A stretch of 23,720 nucleotides of DNA from JBDKTK01 sp964556675 (GTDB lineage Bacteria > Desulfobacterota > Syntrophia > Syntrophales > UBA4778): the NCBI GenBank assembly GCA_964556675.1, contig CAZKYN010000015.1, forward strand, positions 1-23,720, written 5' to 3'. Position numbers and translations under genes: made by a program. Shown one piece after another: positions 1-7,331 of the stretch. Position 1 is the stretch's first letter; each line of letters starts with the position of its first letter. The notes beneath the pieces are model-generated. The model was not told the origin of the DNA, ran no database searches, and worked only from the letters and a program-made list of their open reading frames with translations.

Positions 1-2574
1 CGAACTGATGACCAGGGGGATACAGGCAAGCTCTTCATCGTCCAGGGCGTGTTCAGACAGTGCCTTGTAAGGGCTTTCCGTTTCGTCCGGGAGGATGACC
101 GTCGAATTGACCTGTGCCTCTTCACCTTCTTCAACCCTGGTATAGCGCACCTGTTTCAATTCGATGCATCTGAACCCCCGGTCTTTGCTGACGTCCTCCC
201 AGTACTGCGGATGGATCTTTCTGCGGTCTGCAATGCCGATTGCCTCCAGCATGTTATCCAGCTCCCTGTCGCTGTAACCTTTTCTGATCGAAAGACTGCT
301 GAGATCGATGCCGGCGAACAAATTGCATATGCTCTCGACGAGCGCTCTGGAATCCGCCGGGTCGATAGTCTCCCCATTGATGATCAGGGTATTCTTGTCC
401 GCTATGATACGAATGCGGCGGCAACCGGCCAGTACCCGGTCGAGGATGCTCTTGACCTGCAGGAGGGCGTTGGTGCGTCCCTTGTTGCCGGCCGGGTACA
501 GCCTTATCCCGTTGACGGCTATTATGAGAGAGCGGAAAAAAAGCAACAGGTCTTTCAAGGCAGCGGGGTCAAGAGGCACGTCCGGAATTGCAGTATCGCT
601 GTCATTTTCGCAATCATTCAAACTTTCATCCAGATACTTGAACGCCTCATCGGCATTAAAGACGGCATTGCTGTATTGCCGGACCTGCTGGTCGTAAGCA
701 CTTGACTTGCCCATGTCCGCCGAACGCCGGAAATGCCAGGCCAGTATGGCGGCCGAGGGGATAAGGCGCTTCTCGAAGAGCTTTTCCTGGTACAGGGCGA
801 TTTTTTCGTGAAGGTCTTCCTTCTGGTTTTGCTCGATATGCCCGTACACGATTTCCTGGATGCGTTTGGACAGGAACCGGATATTTTCATCGTCGGCGCG
901 AAAATCGGAAATAACAAGCCCGTATGCTTTCGCCTTGTCCAGAAAATCCAGCACGCGGGTTTCCATGTCTCCGAAGCTGCCCGTCAGCATGCTGAGGGAA
1001 ACGGACTCGCCGAACACGGATGTATAATTCAGCATGCGCTTGGTGTCTTCGTCGAATGAGACGACAATATCCGTGATTATCTCATCCAGGGATGCGGAAA
1101 GATAAGCCGGGTCGAGCCGCCGGATCGTCCATTGCTGGTCCGTGAAGACGATCTTCTGATCGTGAATGAGCTTGCTCAATATCTCGGAGACAAAGAGTGG
1201 ATTTCCCTTTGTGACCTCGTGGACTTGCCTTTCGAAATCGACGGGTCTGGAAACGGAGGGGAACATCTTCTCCAGATGTTCCGCTATGTCCTCCTCCGAT
1301 AGAGGCGTCAGGATGATCTTTTGAATCTCCAGTTCCTTCCCGTAAGCCTGCCAGAAGCGCTGCAGCGGGTTGATCTCGATTTTCGGCTCCAGGAAATCGG
1401 AGGAAGTGCCGCACACAAACAGAGGGGCTTTGTTCTGCAGGATCAGCGCGCGCAGCACCAGAAGGGATGGCTCATCGGCAAAGTGCAGGTCGTCCGCAAA
1501 TACCATGAAGGGCTTGTATTCCACCAGGCCGCCGATGAACCGGACAAGCGACCGGAAGATGGTCTCCCGCTGCTCCCTTCCCTGCCCTGAAATCCGGACC
1601 CCGGGTCCCATGTCTACTTCCGGACCCACAGCCGGCATTGACGGCAGGACATAAGAGAGTCCCTTCATATCCGCGGGGTCCAGGGAGTCCAGTACGGCTT
1701 GTCCCTTGTCTTCACGGACGTTCATGAGCTCGATAAGAAGATTGGAAATAAAATAATATGGGCGGAAGAGCTCTTGGGGCGAACCGAATACCTTGACCCG
1801 GGGCACGGCAGGGTATTCCAGGTTTCTCTGCACTTCTTTAAGGAAGGCGCTTTTGCCCATGCCGTCCGCGCCTTCAACAATCAGGAACCTGCTTTTTTGA
1901 CAGCTGAACTTTTGCAGCGCATCTCTCACCTGTTCGAGTTGGGGATCGCGCCCTGCCATCTTCACATTTTCGAGGCTGTAGATGGCAATCTTGGGAAATA
2001 CTTCCGCTGCAGGGGCGGCTGCGATATCCGCTACCCTGTCCCTGCCCGATTGCTTGGCATGATAGAGGGCCGTATCGGCCTTCTGGATCAGGCTTGAGCC
2101 GTCATCCGCGTCCCCCGGCGCTTCCGCGACGCCGACACTCAGCTTGAGAATGACTTCCATGTTCCCGTCTTTGAGCGGCAGCGGGGTCTCATGCATTTTT
2201 TGCACAATTTTCCCGCTCACATCGAGGGCGGCCTTTTTGGATTTTCCGGGCAGAAGGATCATAAACTCATCGCCGCCGTACCGGACCGCCAGGTCGGTTT
2301 CGGTACAGATGCCCTTCAGGATATTGGCCACGTGGACCAGGGCTTGGTCGCCCATATCATGGCCGAATGTGTCGTTGATCTTTTTGAAGTGGTCGATATC
2401 CATCATGAGGAGGGAAACATGATGGTTTTCAAGCGCATCCCAGTCAATCCGGTGCCGCATGTAATTGAGGAGAAAGCGGCGGTTGTGAAGACCGGTAAGC
2501 TCGTCCTCGAAGACGAGCGACGACGGGTCTTTCCCTGCGTTTTTCAGATAATGGAAAAGGTCCTGATAATCCAT
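1..2574 (-). CDS. GGDEF diguanylate cyclase fused to STAND/AAA-type ATPase (3' end outside window)
   Basis: One uninterrupted frame of 858 codons reads from an ATG at 2574 leftward past the window edge, so the C-terminus is missing. Residues 20-180 form a GGDEF domain: the metal-binding segment starts at D59 (DIDHFKKIND) and the signature GGDEF is at 100-104, so c-di-GMP synthesis from two GTP looks feasible. The usual RxxD inhibitory site before the signature reads TETD, so product feedback is probably absent. From about 205 follows an ATPase module with Walker A GADGMGKS (235-242) and Walker B-like FMVFADDLHF (356-365), like the ATPase part of adenylate-cyclase/LuxR-type STAND regulators. 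The helical remainder beyond about 600 is unassigned. There is no signal peptide or membrane segment. An in-frame TAA two codons before the ATG fixes the start, although the ribosome site is poor. It is divergent from the chemoreceptor operon. The domain call is firm; the input signal is unknown. Confidence 0.88.
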   Translation of the reverse strand, partial: MDYQDLFHYLKNAGKDPSSLVFEDELTGLHNRRFLLNYMRHRIDWDALENHHVSLLMMDIDHFKKINDTFGHDMGDQALVHVANILKGICTETDLAVRYGGDEFMILLPGKSKKAALDVSGKIVQKMHETPLPLKDGNMEVILKLSVGVAEAPGDADDGSSLIQKADTALYHAKQSGRDRVADIAAAPAAEVFPKIAIYSLENVKMAGRDPQLEQVRDALQKFSCQKSRFLIVEGADGMGKSAFLKEVQRNLEYPAVPRVKVFGSPQELFRPYYFISNLLIELMNVREDKGQAVLDSLDPADMKGLSYVLPSMPAVGPEVDMGPGVRISGQGREQRETIFRSLVRFIGGLVEYKPFMVFADDLHFADEPSLLVLRALILQNKAPLFVCGTSSDFLEPKIEINPLQRFWQAYGKELEIQKIILTPLSEEDIAEHLEKMFPSVSRPVDFERQVHEVTKGNPLFVSEILSKLIHDQKIVFTDQQWTIRRLDPAYLSASLDEIITDIVVSFDEDTKRMLNYTSVFGESVSLSMLTGSFGDMETRVLDFLDKAKAYGLVISDFRADDENIRFLSKRIQEIVYGHIEQNQKEDLHEKIALYQEKLFEKRLIPSAAILAWHFRRSADMGKSSAYDQQVRQYSNAVFNADEAFKYLDESLNDCENDSDTAIPDVPLDPAALKDLLLFFRSLIIAVNGIRLYPAGNKGRTNALLQVKSILDRVLAGCRRIRIIADKNTLIINGETIDPADSRALVESICNLFAGIDLSSLSIRKGYSDRELDNMLEAIGIADRRKIHPQYWEDVSKDRGFRCIELKQVRYTRVEEGEEAQVNSTVILPDETESPYKALSEHALDDEELACIPLVISS

Positions 2575-2854
2575 TTTTTAACTCTGCATCGTTGAGGGCG
2601 CCCGGCGCGGTCCATTGCGGTACAGGAATATTTATTTTCTCGGATATTGCCCTGACTTCCTGTACGACCTTATCATAACCGGATTTTCATCCCGTGACCC
2701 CCCTCACATAAAAAACAATTCCTTGCCGAAATTGAATGAATTTAAAGCCCTTTTCACTCCCTTAAATCTCTGAACTGCCTCCTCAAAAAGCGGCTCTTGT
2801 CGTTTTTTTGCCCGTATTGTTCCAAATCCGAAAACCCCATGTGCAGATTTCGGC

Positions 2855-2882
2855 TAAAGTATTTCCTCCAATATGTCGATAA
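2855..2882 (+). promoter_or_regulatory. Sigma-28 (FliA)-like promoter for the Cache/chemoreceptor operon
   Basis: A -35 element TAAAGTAT at 2855-2862 is followed 12 bases later by a -10 element GTCGATAA at 2875-2882. The flagellar/chemotaxis sigma-28 consensus is TAAAGTTT, 11 bases, GCCGATAA, so each half has a single mismatch and the spacer is one base long. The genes downstream are a Cache protein and a chemoreceptor, the class often transcribed by sigma-28. Transcription would start near 2890, giving a leader of about 115 bases. The motif match is direct observation; use by sigma-28 is inference. Confidence 0.6.
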
Positions 2883-2965
2883 ATAGAAGACAAGTGAAAG
2901 GGGGTGATAGAAACAGTATAAATTACAAGTATTTACAGCAATGACGGAACACCATTGCCCTGTGA

Positions 2966-2994
2966 TTGTTGCCAATTCGATCAATTAACAACAA
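2966..2994 (+). promoter_or_regulatory. Dyad abutting the ribosome-binding site of the Cache gene
   Basis: Outer arms TTGTTG (2966-2971) and CAACAA (2989-2994) and inner arms AATT (2974-2977) and AATT (2983-2986) are arranged symmetrically around a 5-base centre, with one 2-base mismatch block per side. The right arm ends one base before GGAGGA and shares AA with AAGGAGGA (2993-3000). It could be an operator, or a weak RNA hairpin affecting ribosome access. It is downstream of the predicted start of transcription, so it would be present in the mRNA. Confidence 0.35.
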
Positions 2995-3005
2995 GGAGGA
3001 TTGAG

Positions 3006-3461
3006 ATGAAAAGGAGTTTAGCAATCGTAGCAGCGGTACTTTTTGTCATGGCAATCTGCGGCGGCGCTTTTGCCCAGGACCGGGCGACATGTGACGAAGC
3101 CAAAAAGAATCTGGCAAAAGCAGCCGAATTCGCAAGTAAACACTCCAAAGAGGAAACGCTCAAAGTCTTCAACGACAAGGGCAGCCAATTCAATAATTAC
3201 AAAGATCTCTACGTATTCGCCTTTGATTTCAATTGCAAAAACCTGGCCCACGGCGCCGACCCCAAACTCGTCGGGAAAAACCTCAATGACCTCAAGGACG
3301 CGGACGGCCGCTATTTCATGCGCGAAATGATCAACAAAGGCAAACAGGGGAAAGGTCAGGTCGAGTACAAGTGGAAGAACAAGGCCGGCAAGACCGAGCC
3401 CAAGATAACTTATGTAGCGAAAGTCAAGGACCTCATCATAGGCTGCGGTTGCTATAAATAA
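3006..3461 (+). CDS. Secreted single-Cache-domain protein
   Basis: This 151-residue protein has a clear Sec signal peptide (MKRS, hydrophobic core 5-20, cleavage after AFA at 23). The mature part is a small Cache sensor domain: the helix around 30-60, LYVFAFDFNCKNLAHGADP (68-86), the LVGKNLNDLKDADG segment (88-101) and the closing LIIGCGCYK (143-151) all fit the soluble single-Cache family. Start: ATG at 3006, five bases after AAGGAGGA. There is no membrane anchor after the signal, so it should be free in the periplasm. It sits 29 bases before the chemoreceptor and probably shares its mRNA, suggesting a ligand-binding or accessory role for that receptor. The mature form carries four cysteines (29, 77, 147, 149), two of them in the terminal GCGC; disulfide or cofactor binding is possible. 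The ligand is unknown; organic acids are common for this fold. Confidence 0.85.
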   Translation: MKRSLAIVAAVLFVMAICGGAFAQDRATCDEAKKNLAKAAEFASKHSKEETLKVFNDKGSQFNNYKDLYVFAFDFNCKNLAHGADPKLVGKNLNDLKDADGRYFMREMINKGKQGKGQVEYKWKNKAGKTEPKITYVAKVKDLIIGCGCYK

Positions 3462-3490
3462 ACACAATTCAAACGCAAAGGATGCCCGAA

Positions 3491-5395
3491 ATGAAACTCA
3501 ACAGAAAGGCTTTTTCGAAAACGAGTCTGAACACGAGTTTTCTTTCGAAGCTCGGAGCTGTTATCGCGATTTCCTTTGTAATTGTGTGCGGGACGATCCT
3601 GGGCGCCACGTATTTTTTGATGAAGGGTTCCCAGGAGCAGCAGACATCGGTGGAACTGAAAGGCCTGGCGGATTCCGTTGCTCAGCAATTAAACGCCCTG
3701 AAGGACAGGTCCGCTTCTGTTTGCTACCTGCTCTCAACCAGGGTTGATGTGGCATCGGGCATAGAGATAGAAACTCTGCCGTTTTTTGAGGGCCTTACAA
3801 AGGATATCGGGAAGAAGCTCGGAGTGGGATTTGTCACGTTCATCAATAAAGACGGTAAGGTTATAACCAGCAATAATCCCCGGCACAAGGAAGGCGCCGA
3901 TATAACCAACACGGCTGTAGGCAAGAAATCCCTCTCCGGCAATATTACAGGCATAGAAAAAATAGACGACGGAAAAAGCCTGATGATCTGGTCCGGCTCT
4001 CCCGTTATCGTCAATGACGGCTCGGAAATAAAAACAGTAGGAGCAGTCCTTGCCGGTGTCGATCTCACGGATGATAATGCTTTTGTAGACGAGATCAAAA
4101 AATCATTAGGCATAGAGTGCACAATATTTGCCGGCAATTATCGCGTTTCCACCAGCCTGGTCCAAAACGGGAAGAGGGCCATTGGAACAACGCTGGAAAA
4201 CCCCAAAATTCTGGAAACTGTCTTGAAGGGAGGGGGGACGTATTTAGGTTCAAATAACCTTTTCGGAATCGATTACGATACGGCTTATTCACCTGTTAAA
4301 CTTATGGACGGTTCAATAGGCGGGATGATCTTCATTGGGAAAAACAGCAGCGAGAGGAACAAAGCGTTCCAAAAAAACAATTTTACGAGCATAGCGGTCA
4401 ATGTCATCCTCGGAGTATTGGCAATAGCCTTCACGCTGTGGATGACGCGATCGATGATCCGGCCCTTGAAGGACGCGACCGGGGTAATCGAAGATATCGC
4501 CAACGGCGATCTGACCAAGGAGGTGCGAGTCAAATCCCAGGACGAGATCGGGCGGCTCGCGCATTCGGTCAACATAATGCGGGAGAAGGTCGGAGACACG
4601 GTAAGTGAATCCGTAAAAATGGCAAAATCGCTTGCCGAAGGAGCCCAATCCCAGGCTTCCGCCGTGGAGGAGACATCATCTTCGCTTGAAGAGATGTCTT
4701 CCATGACAAAACAAAACGCCGCCAACGCCAACCATGCCAATTCCATTATGAAAGAGACAAAGGTCGTTGTGAACAAGGCAAACGAATCAATGAAACACCT
4801 GTCAAAATCCATGACGGAAATCTCGAAGGCAAGCGAAGAAACGGGCAAGATAGTCAAGGCGATAGATGAAATCGCTTTCCAGACCAACCTGCTGGCCCTC
4901 AATGCGGCGGTAGAGGCGGCTAGAGCCGGCGAGGTGGGGGCGGGGTTTGCGGTCGTCGCCGACGAGGTGCGCAATCTCGCCATGCGGGCGGCCGAAGCGG
5001 CGAAGAACACGGCCGATCTGCTCGAGCAAACCGAGAAGAAAGTAAAGGACGGGACCGCCCTGGTTAAAAAAACAAACGAGGAATTCGATAATGTGGCCCA
5101 AAGCGCCGGCAAGGTCGGCGACCTGATCGAAGAAATCAGCGCGGCTTCCAACGAGCAGGCGCAGGGGATTGAGCAGATCAATAAGGCGGTGTCCGAAATC
5201 GACCACGAGACACAGAAAAACGCGGCCAATGCGGACCACCTTCGCGGTTTGATGTCGATATTCAGGATAGAAAAGGGCAACGGCGACCATGGGGAAGTCG
5301 ACGGTTCTCCGCCGCAGTTTGAAAGCTCCGGGACGGGAAAATTCAGGGAGGTAACGCCCGATCAAATAATCCCCCTTGAGATCGGGAATAATTGA
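3491..5395 (+). CDS. Methyl-accepting chemotaxis protein with periplasmic Cache region
   Basis: This is a transmembrane chemoreceptor of 634 residues from the ATG at 3491. That start is preferred over the ATG at 3482 because AAAGG (3477-3481) then lies nine bases upstream instead of touching the codon. Order: TM1 about 21-44; periplasmic Cache-type region about 50-285; TM2 about 299-318; HAMP about 320-375, including RPLKDATGVIEDIANGDL; then the cytoplasmic signalling hairpin. The hairpin tip, NLLALNAAVEAARAGEVGAG at about 466-485, is the conserved CheA/CheW-binding site, followed by GFAVVADEVRNLA. The Q/E-rich stretch QASAVEETSSSLEEM (388-402) is a plausible methylation region. The C-terminus ends TPDQIIPLEIGNN and lacks the NWETF-type CheR/CheB tether. 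It is probably cotranscribed with the secreted Cache protein just upstream and ends at a strong terminator. The ligand is not predictable. Confidence 0.95.
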   Translation: MKLNRKAFSKTSLNTSFLSKLGAVIAISFVIVCGTILGATYFLMKGSQEQQTSVELKGLADSVAQQLNALKDRSASVCYLLSTRVDVASGIEIETLPFFEGLTKDIGKKLGVGFVTFINKDGKVITSNNPRHKEGADITNTAVGKKSLSGNITGIEKIDDGKSLMIWSGSPVIVNDGSEIKTVGAVLAGVDLTDDNAFVDEIKKSLGIECTIFAGNYRVSTSLVQNGKRAIGTTLENPKILETVLKGGGTYLGSNNLFGIDYDTAYSPVKLMDGSIGGMIFIGKNSSERNKAFQKNNFTSIAVNVILGVLAIAFTLWMTRSMIRPLKDATGVIEDIANGDLTKEVRVKSQDEIGRLAHSVNIMREKVGDTVSESVKMAKSLAEGAQSQASAVEETSSSLEEMSSMTKQNAANANHANSIMKETKVVVNKANESMKHLSKSMTEISKASEETGKIVKAIDEIAFQTNLLALNAAVEAARAGEVGAGFAVVADEVRNLAMRAAEAAKNTADLLEQTEKKVKDGTALVKKTNEEFDNVAQSAGKVGDLIEEISAASNEQAQGIEQINKAVSEIDHETQKNAANADHLRGLMSIFRIEKGNGDHGEVDGSPPQFESSGTGKFREVTPDQIIPLEIGNN

Positions 5396-5400
5396 AAATA

Positions 5401-5440
5401 AGAGCCGTTCTCGAACGGCTGATTACAGTCAGGCTCTTTT
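5401..5440 (+). terminator. Possible terminator or competing hairpins just after the chemoreceptor gene
   Basis: AGCCGTT (5403-5409) and AACGGCT (5414-5420) form a 7-bp stem with a CTCG loop. Alternatively AGAGCC (5401-5406) pairs with GGCTCT (5432-5437), followed by TTT. The two pairings exclude each other. It is weaker than the hairpin at 5469. Confidence 0.35.
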
Positions 5441-5468
5441 GTAATCACTTTGCAAGGAAGAACAAATT

Positions 5469-5499
5469 GGGGCCGGCCGCTCGCCGGTCCCTTTTCTTT
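5469..5499 (+). terminator. Rho-independent terminator of the Cache/chemoreceptor operon
   Basis: The arms GGGGCCGGC (5469-5477) and GCCGGTCCC (5483-5491) pair over nine positions (one G-T) around a 5-base loop and are followed directly by TTTTCTTT. This is a textbook intrinsic terminator, 73 bases after the chemoreceptor stop codon. It also separates the ADP-ribosyltransferase gene from read-through. Confidence 0.85.
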
Positions 5500-5590
5500 A
5501 CAGCTTCTTCCGGCATTCAGCCCCGCGGACAAATATTCAGAAGACCATACTCAGGCCGCATGACATCATCTGCAAAGCCTAAATGGGGGA

Positions 5591-5618
5591 TTGGTGACTT
5601 TTTTAACCGAACTATGAT
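5591..5618 (+). promoter_or_regulatory. Possible sigma-70 promoter of the ADP-ribosyltransferase gene
   Basis: TTGGTG (5591-5596, three of six -35 positions) and TATGAT (5613-5618, five of six -10 positions) are 16 bases apart. They sit about 40 bases before the ATG at 5657 and after a strong terminator, where an independent promoter is expected. The -35 match is poor. Confidence 0.35.
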
Positions 5619-5656
5619 AGAGTTTACCAACTTTTTATCAACCGGAGCGCAGAAAC

Positions 5657-7102
5657 ATGCCTTTCATTAAGCCAAGGATTGAATACGTCGATAGAACGAA
5701 GAAAGACGAGATTATACCGGTGTTTGCCTGCACCCTCCACTGGGATGCCCATGAAGCTGTTTACGAGCAGGTATTCGGCAAGGCGAAAACAAACCCGGCC
5801 GGCGACATAGAAGTATACTGGTGGATAAAAAAGTTCGGCGCTGGCTTCGAGGTCCACAACTTTGCGATGAGCGACAAACAGCTCCTCTACCAGGGCAACG
5901 AGATGAGGTCCGGCATGTTAGGGCCGAAAAGCATCCATTATTATGGAGATATAGCCGAATTTCAGAAGCTGCTGCCCGCCTCCGCTGCAACGAAGCTGGA
6001 TCTGCTGGACTTTACCGATGCCGAATTGAAAAATATAAAAGGATCGTCGGAAGCAATTGACATTTTTTGCCAGACTATAATCGACCATTTCTCCAATGCC
6101 CGGAATTTATGCGCTTTGAAGGAAAAGGCAAAAATGGAGCAGTATTTCAAAGGCCTGACCGTGGGGCGCAGCCACACTGTCCTTAGCTTTATGATGCAGG
6201 CTGTCAAACAGGCGTACACGGCCCTTGGTTTTTACCAGAAAACCTATTCCGGGCTGCGCTTTTCCGATTTTGGGATGAACGACCTGATCGGCTACATCAA
6301 TGGACATAAGGCTGCTTTCCGGAACAGGCAGCTGAACGTCAATATCGATGTCCTTAAACATATGGACCTGGTAAAAAAAGAGGCCCCGGTATTCAAAAAA
6401 TCTGCATTGCCTTCGAGGCTGACCATCCCCGGCATAAAAACTCAAACGATCCCGCAGGAATACCTGAACGTGATTAAGGGCGCGCTGAAGTACTGGCGCG
6501 ACAACCCCGCGATTCCGCTGTTCACCGCAACAGGCGTGAGGTCCACCAGCATTCCCCAGGACCCCGTCATCGTGAATGAATACGGGTTTCGCGGGGACGG
6601 CCGCTCGCCCCTTGTCGTCTTCTATTCCGGAGGCATGCATCCCAGCTCCCTGCGATATTTCACACGGGACGTCATCGGAAAGGCGAAAAGCAAGGTCAAA
6701 GCACAAGACCCTGCGAGAGACTGGTACCATAATCTTCCCCATTTCGACCCCTGGCTGCACCAGGCAGGCGAATTCTCCGATTTCAGCGTCTTCCTCTCCA
6801 TCAGCACAATGCCTTCGGTCTCTCTGAATTTCCTGGAAATGTTCAGCGGCGGGAACGGATACATTTACCTGATCAGGGCCGTCGGGTCTGTAGACCAGAT
6901 TGCCACATTTACAAAAACGATGTACCCGGAAGGAGAGATCTCCCTGCCCGGAGGGGCCGATTGGGACGACATCATCGCGATCCGGCCGGTGAGCAACAGC
7001 ATCCCTGCAAAATTCTGTTATTTCAATGAGAAAAACAAGTGGCGCGCCAGGGAAAAAGATATCCAGGATATCGCCATTCAAAAACTCATGACGGAAATAT
7101 AG
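5657..7102 (+). CDS. Mono-ADP-ribosyltransferase (cholera-toxin/pierisin-like R-S-E class), unassigned N-terminal half
   Basis: The protein has 481 residues. The C-terminal part (about 300-445) shows the three motifs of arginine-type ADP-ribosyltransferases in order. The NAD-binding arginine is in EYGFRGDGRSP (R312). The STS-type strand is FLSISTMPSVS (S381, S383, T384). The catalytic loop is PEGEISLPGG with E425-x-E427, followed by DIIAIRPV. YIYLIRAVG between the last two motifs also fits the fold. Such enzymes move ADP-ribose from NAD onto a target, usually protein arginine or nucleic acid. Residues 1-290 match nothing I recognise. There is no signal peptide, lipobox or membrane segment, so it acts in the cytosol or leaves by a non-Sec route. 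ATG at 5657 follows GGAG (5644-5647) by nine bases. The gene stands alone between a terminator and a sigma-54 activator. No macrodomain, DraG-like hydrolase or other obvious antidote is in the window. The fold call is strong; target and role are unknown. Confidence 0.8.
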   Translation: MPFIKPRIEYVDRTKKDEIIPVFACTLHWDAHEAVYEQVFGKAKTNPAGDIEVYWWIKKFGAGFEVHNFAMSDKQLLYQGNEMRSGMLGPKSIHYYGDIAEFQKLLPASAATKLDLLDFTDAELKNIKGSSEAIDIFCQTIIDHFSNARNLCALKEKAKMEQYFKGLTVGRSHTVLSFMMQAVKQAYTALGFYQKTYSGLRFSDFGMNDLIGYINGHKAAFRNRQLNVNIDVLKHMDLVKKEAPVFKKSALPSRLTIPGIKTQTIPQEYLNVIKGALKYWRDNPAIPLFTATGVRSTSIPQDPVIVNEYGFRGDGRSPLVVFYSGGMHPSSLRYFTRDVIGKAKSKVKAQDPARDWYHNLPHFDPWLHQAGEFSDFSVFLSISTMPSVSLNFLEMFSGGNGYIYLIRAVGSVDQIATFTKTMYPEGEISLPGGADWDDIIAIRPVSNSIPAKFCYFNEKNKWRAREKDIQDIAIQKLMTEI

Positions 7103-7331
7103 CCATCCGGCACGGTCTGATTAAACTTGTTCAGTAATATACAGTTCCTTTTCCTATTAATGGGGATAAATCCTCAAAATACCCACAAACCACCCTCATT
7201 GATAAAATTGTGGATATAAATTATTAAAGTCCAACGCCTTACAACTGCTCGAATTCGAAACCCTCATTCTCATATGCCCGGCCCCCTTTCTTTTCACAAT
7301 TAATTCATATGTCACAGGTATATTGGGCGTT

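Larger units (their letters stand above)
2575..3005. other. Divergent intergenic region holding regulatory sites
   Basis: These 431 bases lie between two divergent genes. The plus strand carries a sigma-28-like promoter (2855-2882) and a dyad next to the ribosome site (2966-2994). I see no convincing promoter for the leftward GGDEF gene. The left part (2575-2700) is GC-richer and the part from 2700 on is AT-rich. A 76-codon leftward frame inside (2754-2984) lacks any recognisable domain, and I do not count it as a gene. Confidence 0.6.

Noticed and set aside
49..705. Rightward 218-codon open frame opposite the GGDEF/ATPase gene
   Set aside because: The leftward frame is continuous for 858 codons with clear domain motifs, while this one has no recognisable domain and no ribosome site.
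2754..2984. Leftward 76-codon frame in the divergent intergenic region
   Set aside because: It has no domain, would overlap the sigma-28-like promoter, and lacks a credible ribosome site.
4285..5280. Leftward 331-codon frame opposite the chemoreceptor gene
   Set aside because: It is a Ser/Ala-rich mirror of a helical coding region; the rightward frame has the full chemoreceptor architecture.
6107..7081. Leftward 324-codon frame opposite the ADP-ribosyltransferase gene
   Set aside because: It has no domain motifs, and the rightward frame holds all three catalytic motifs.
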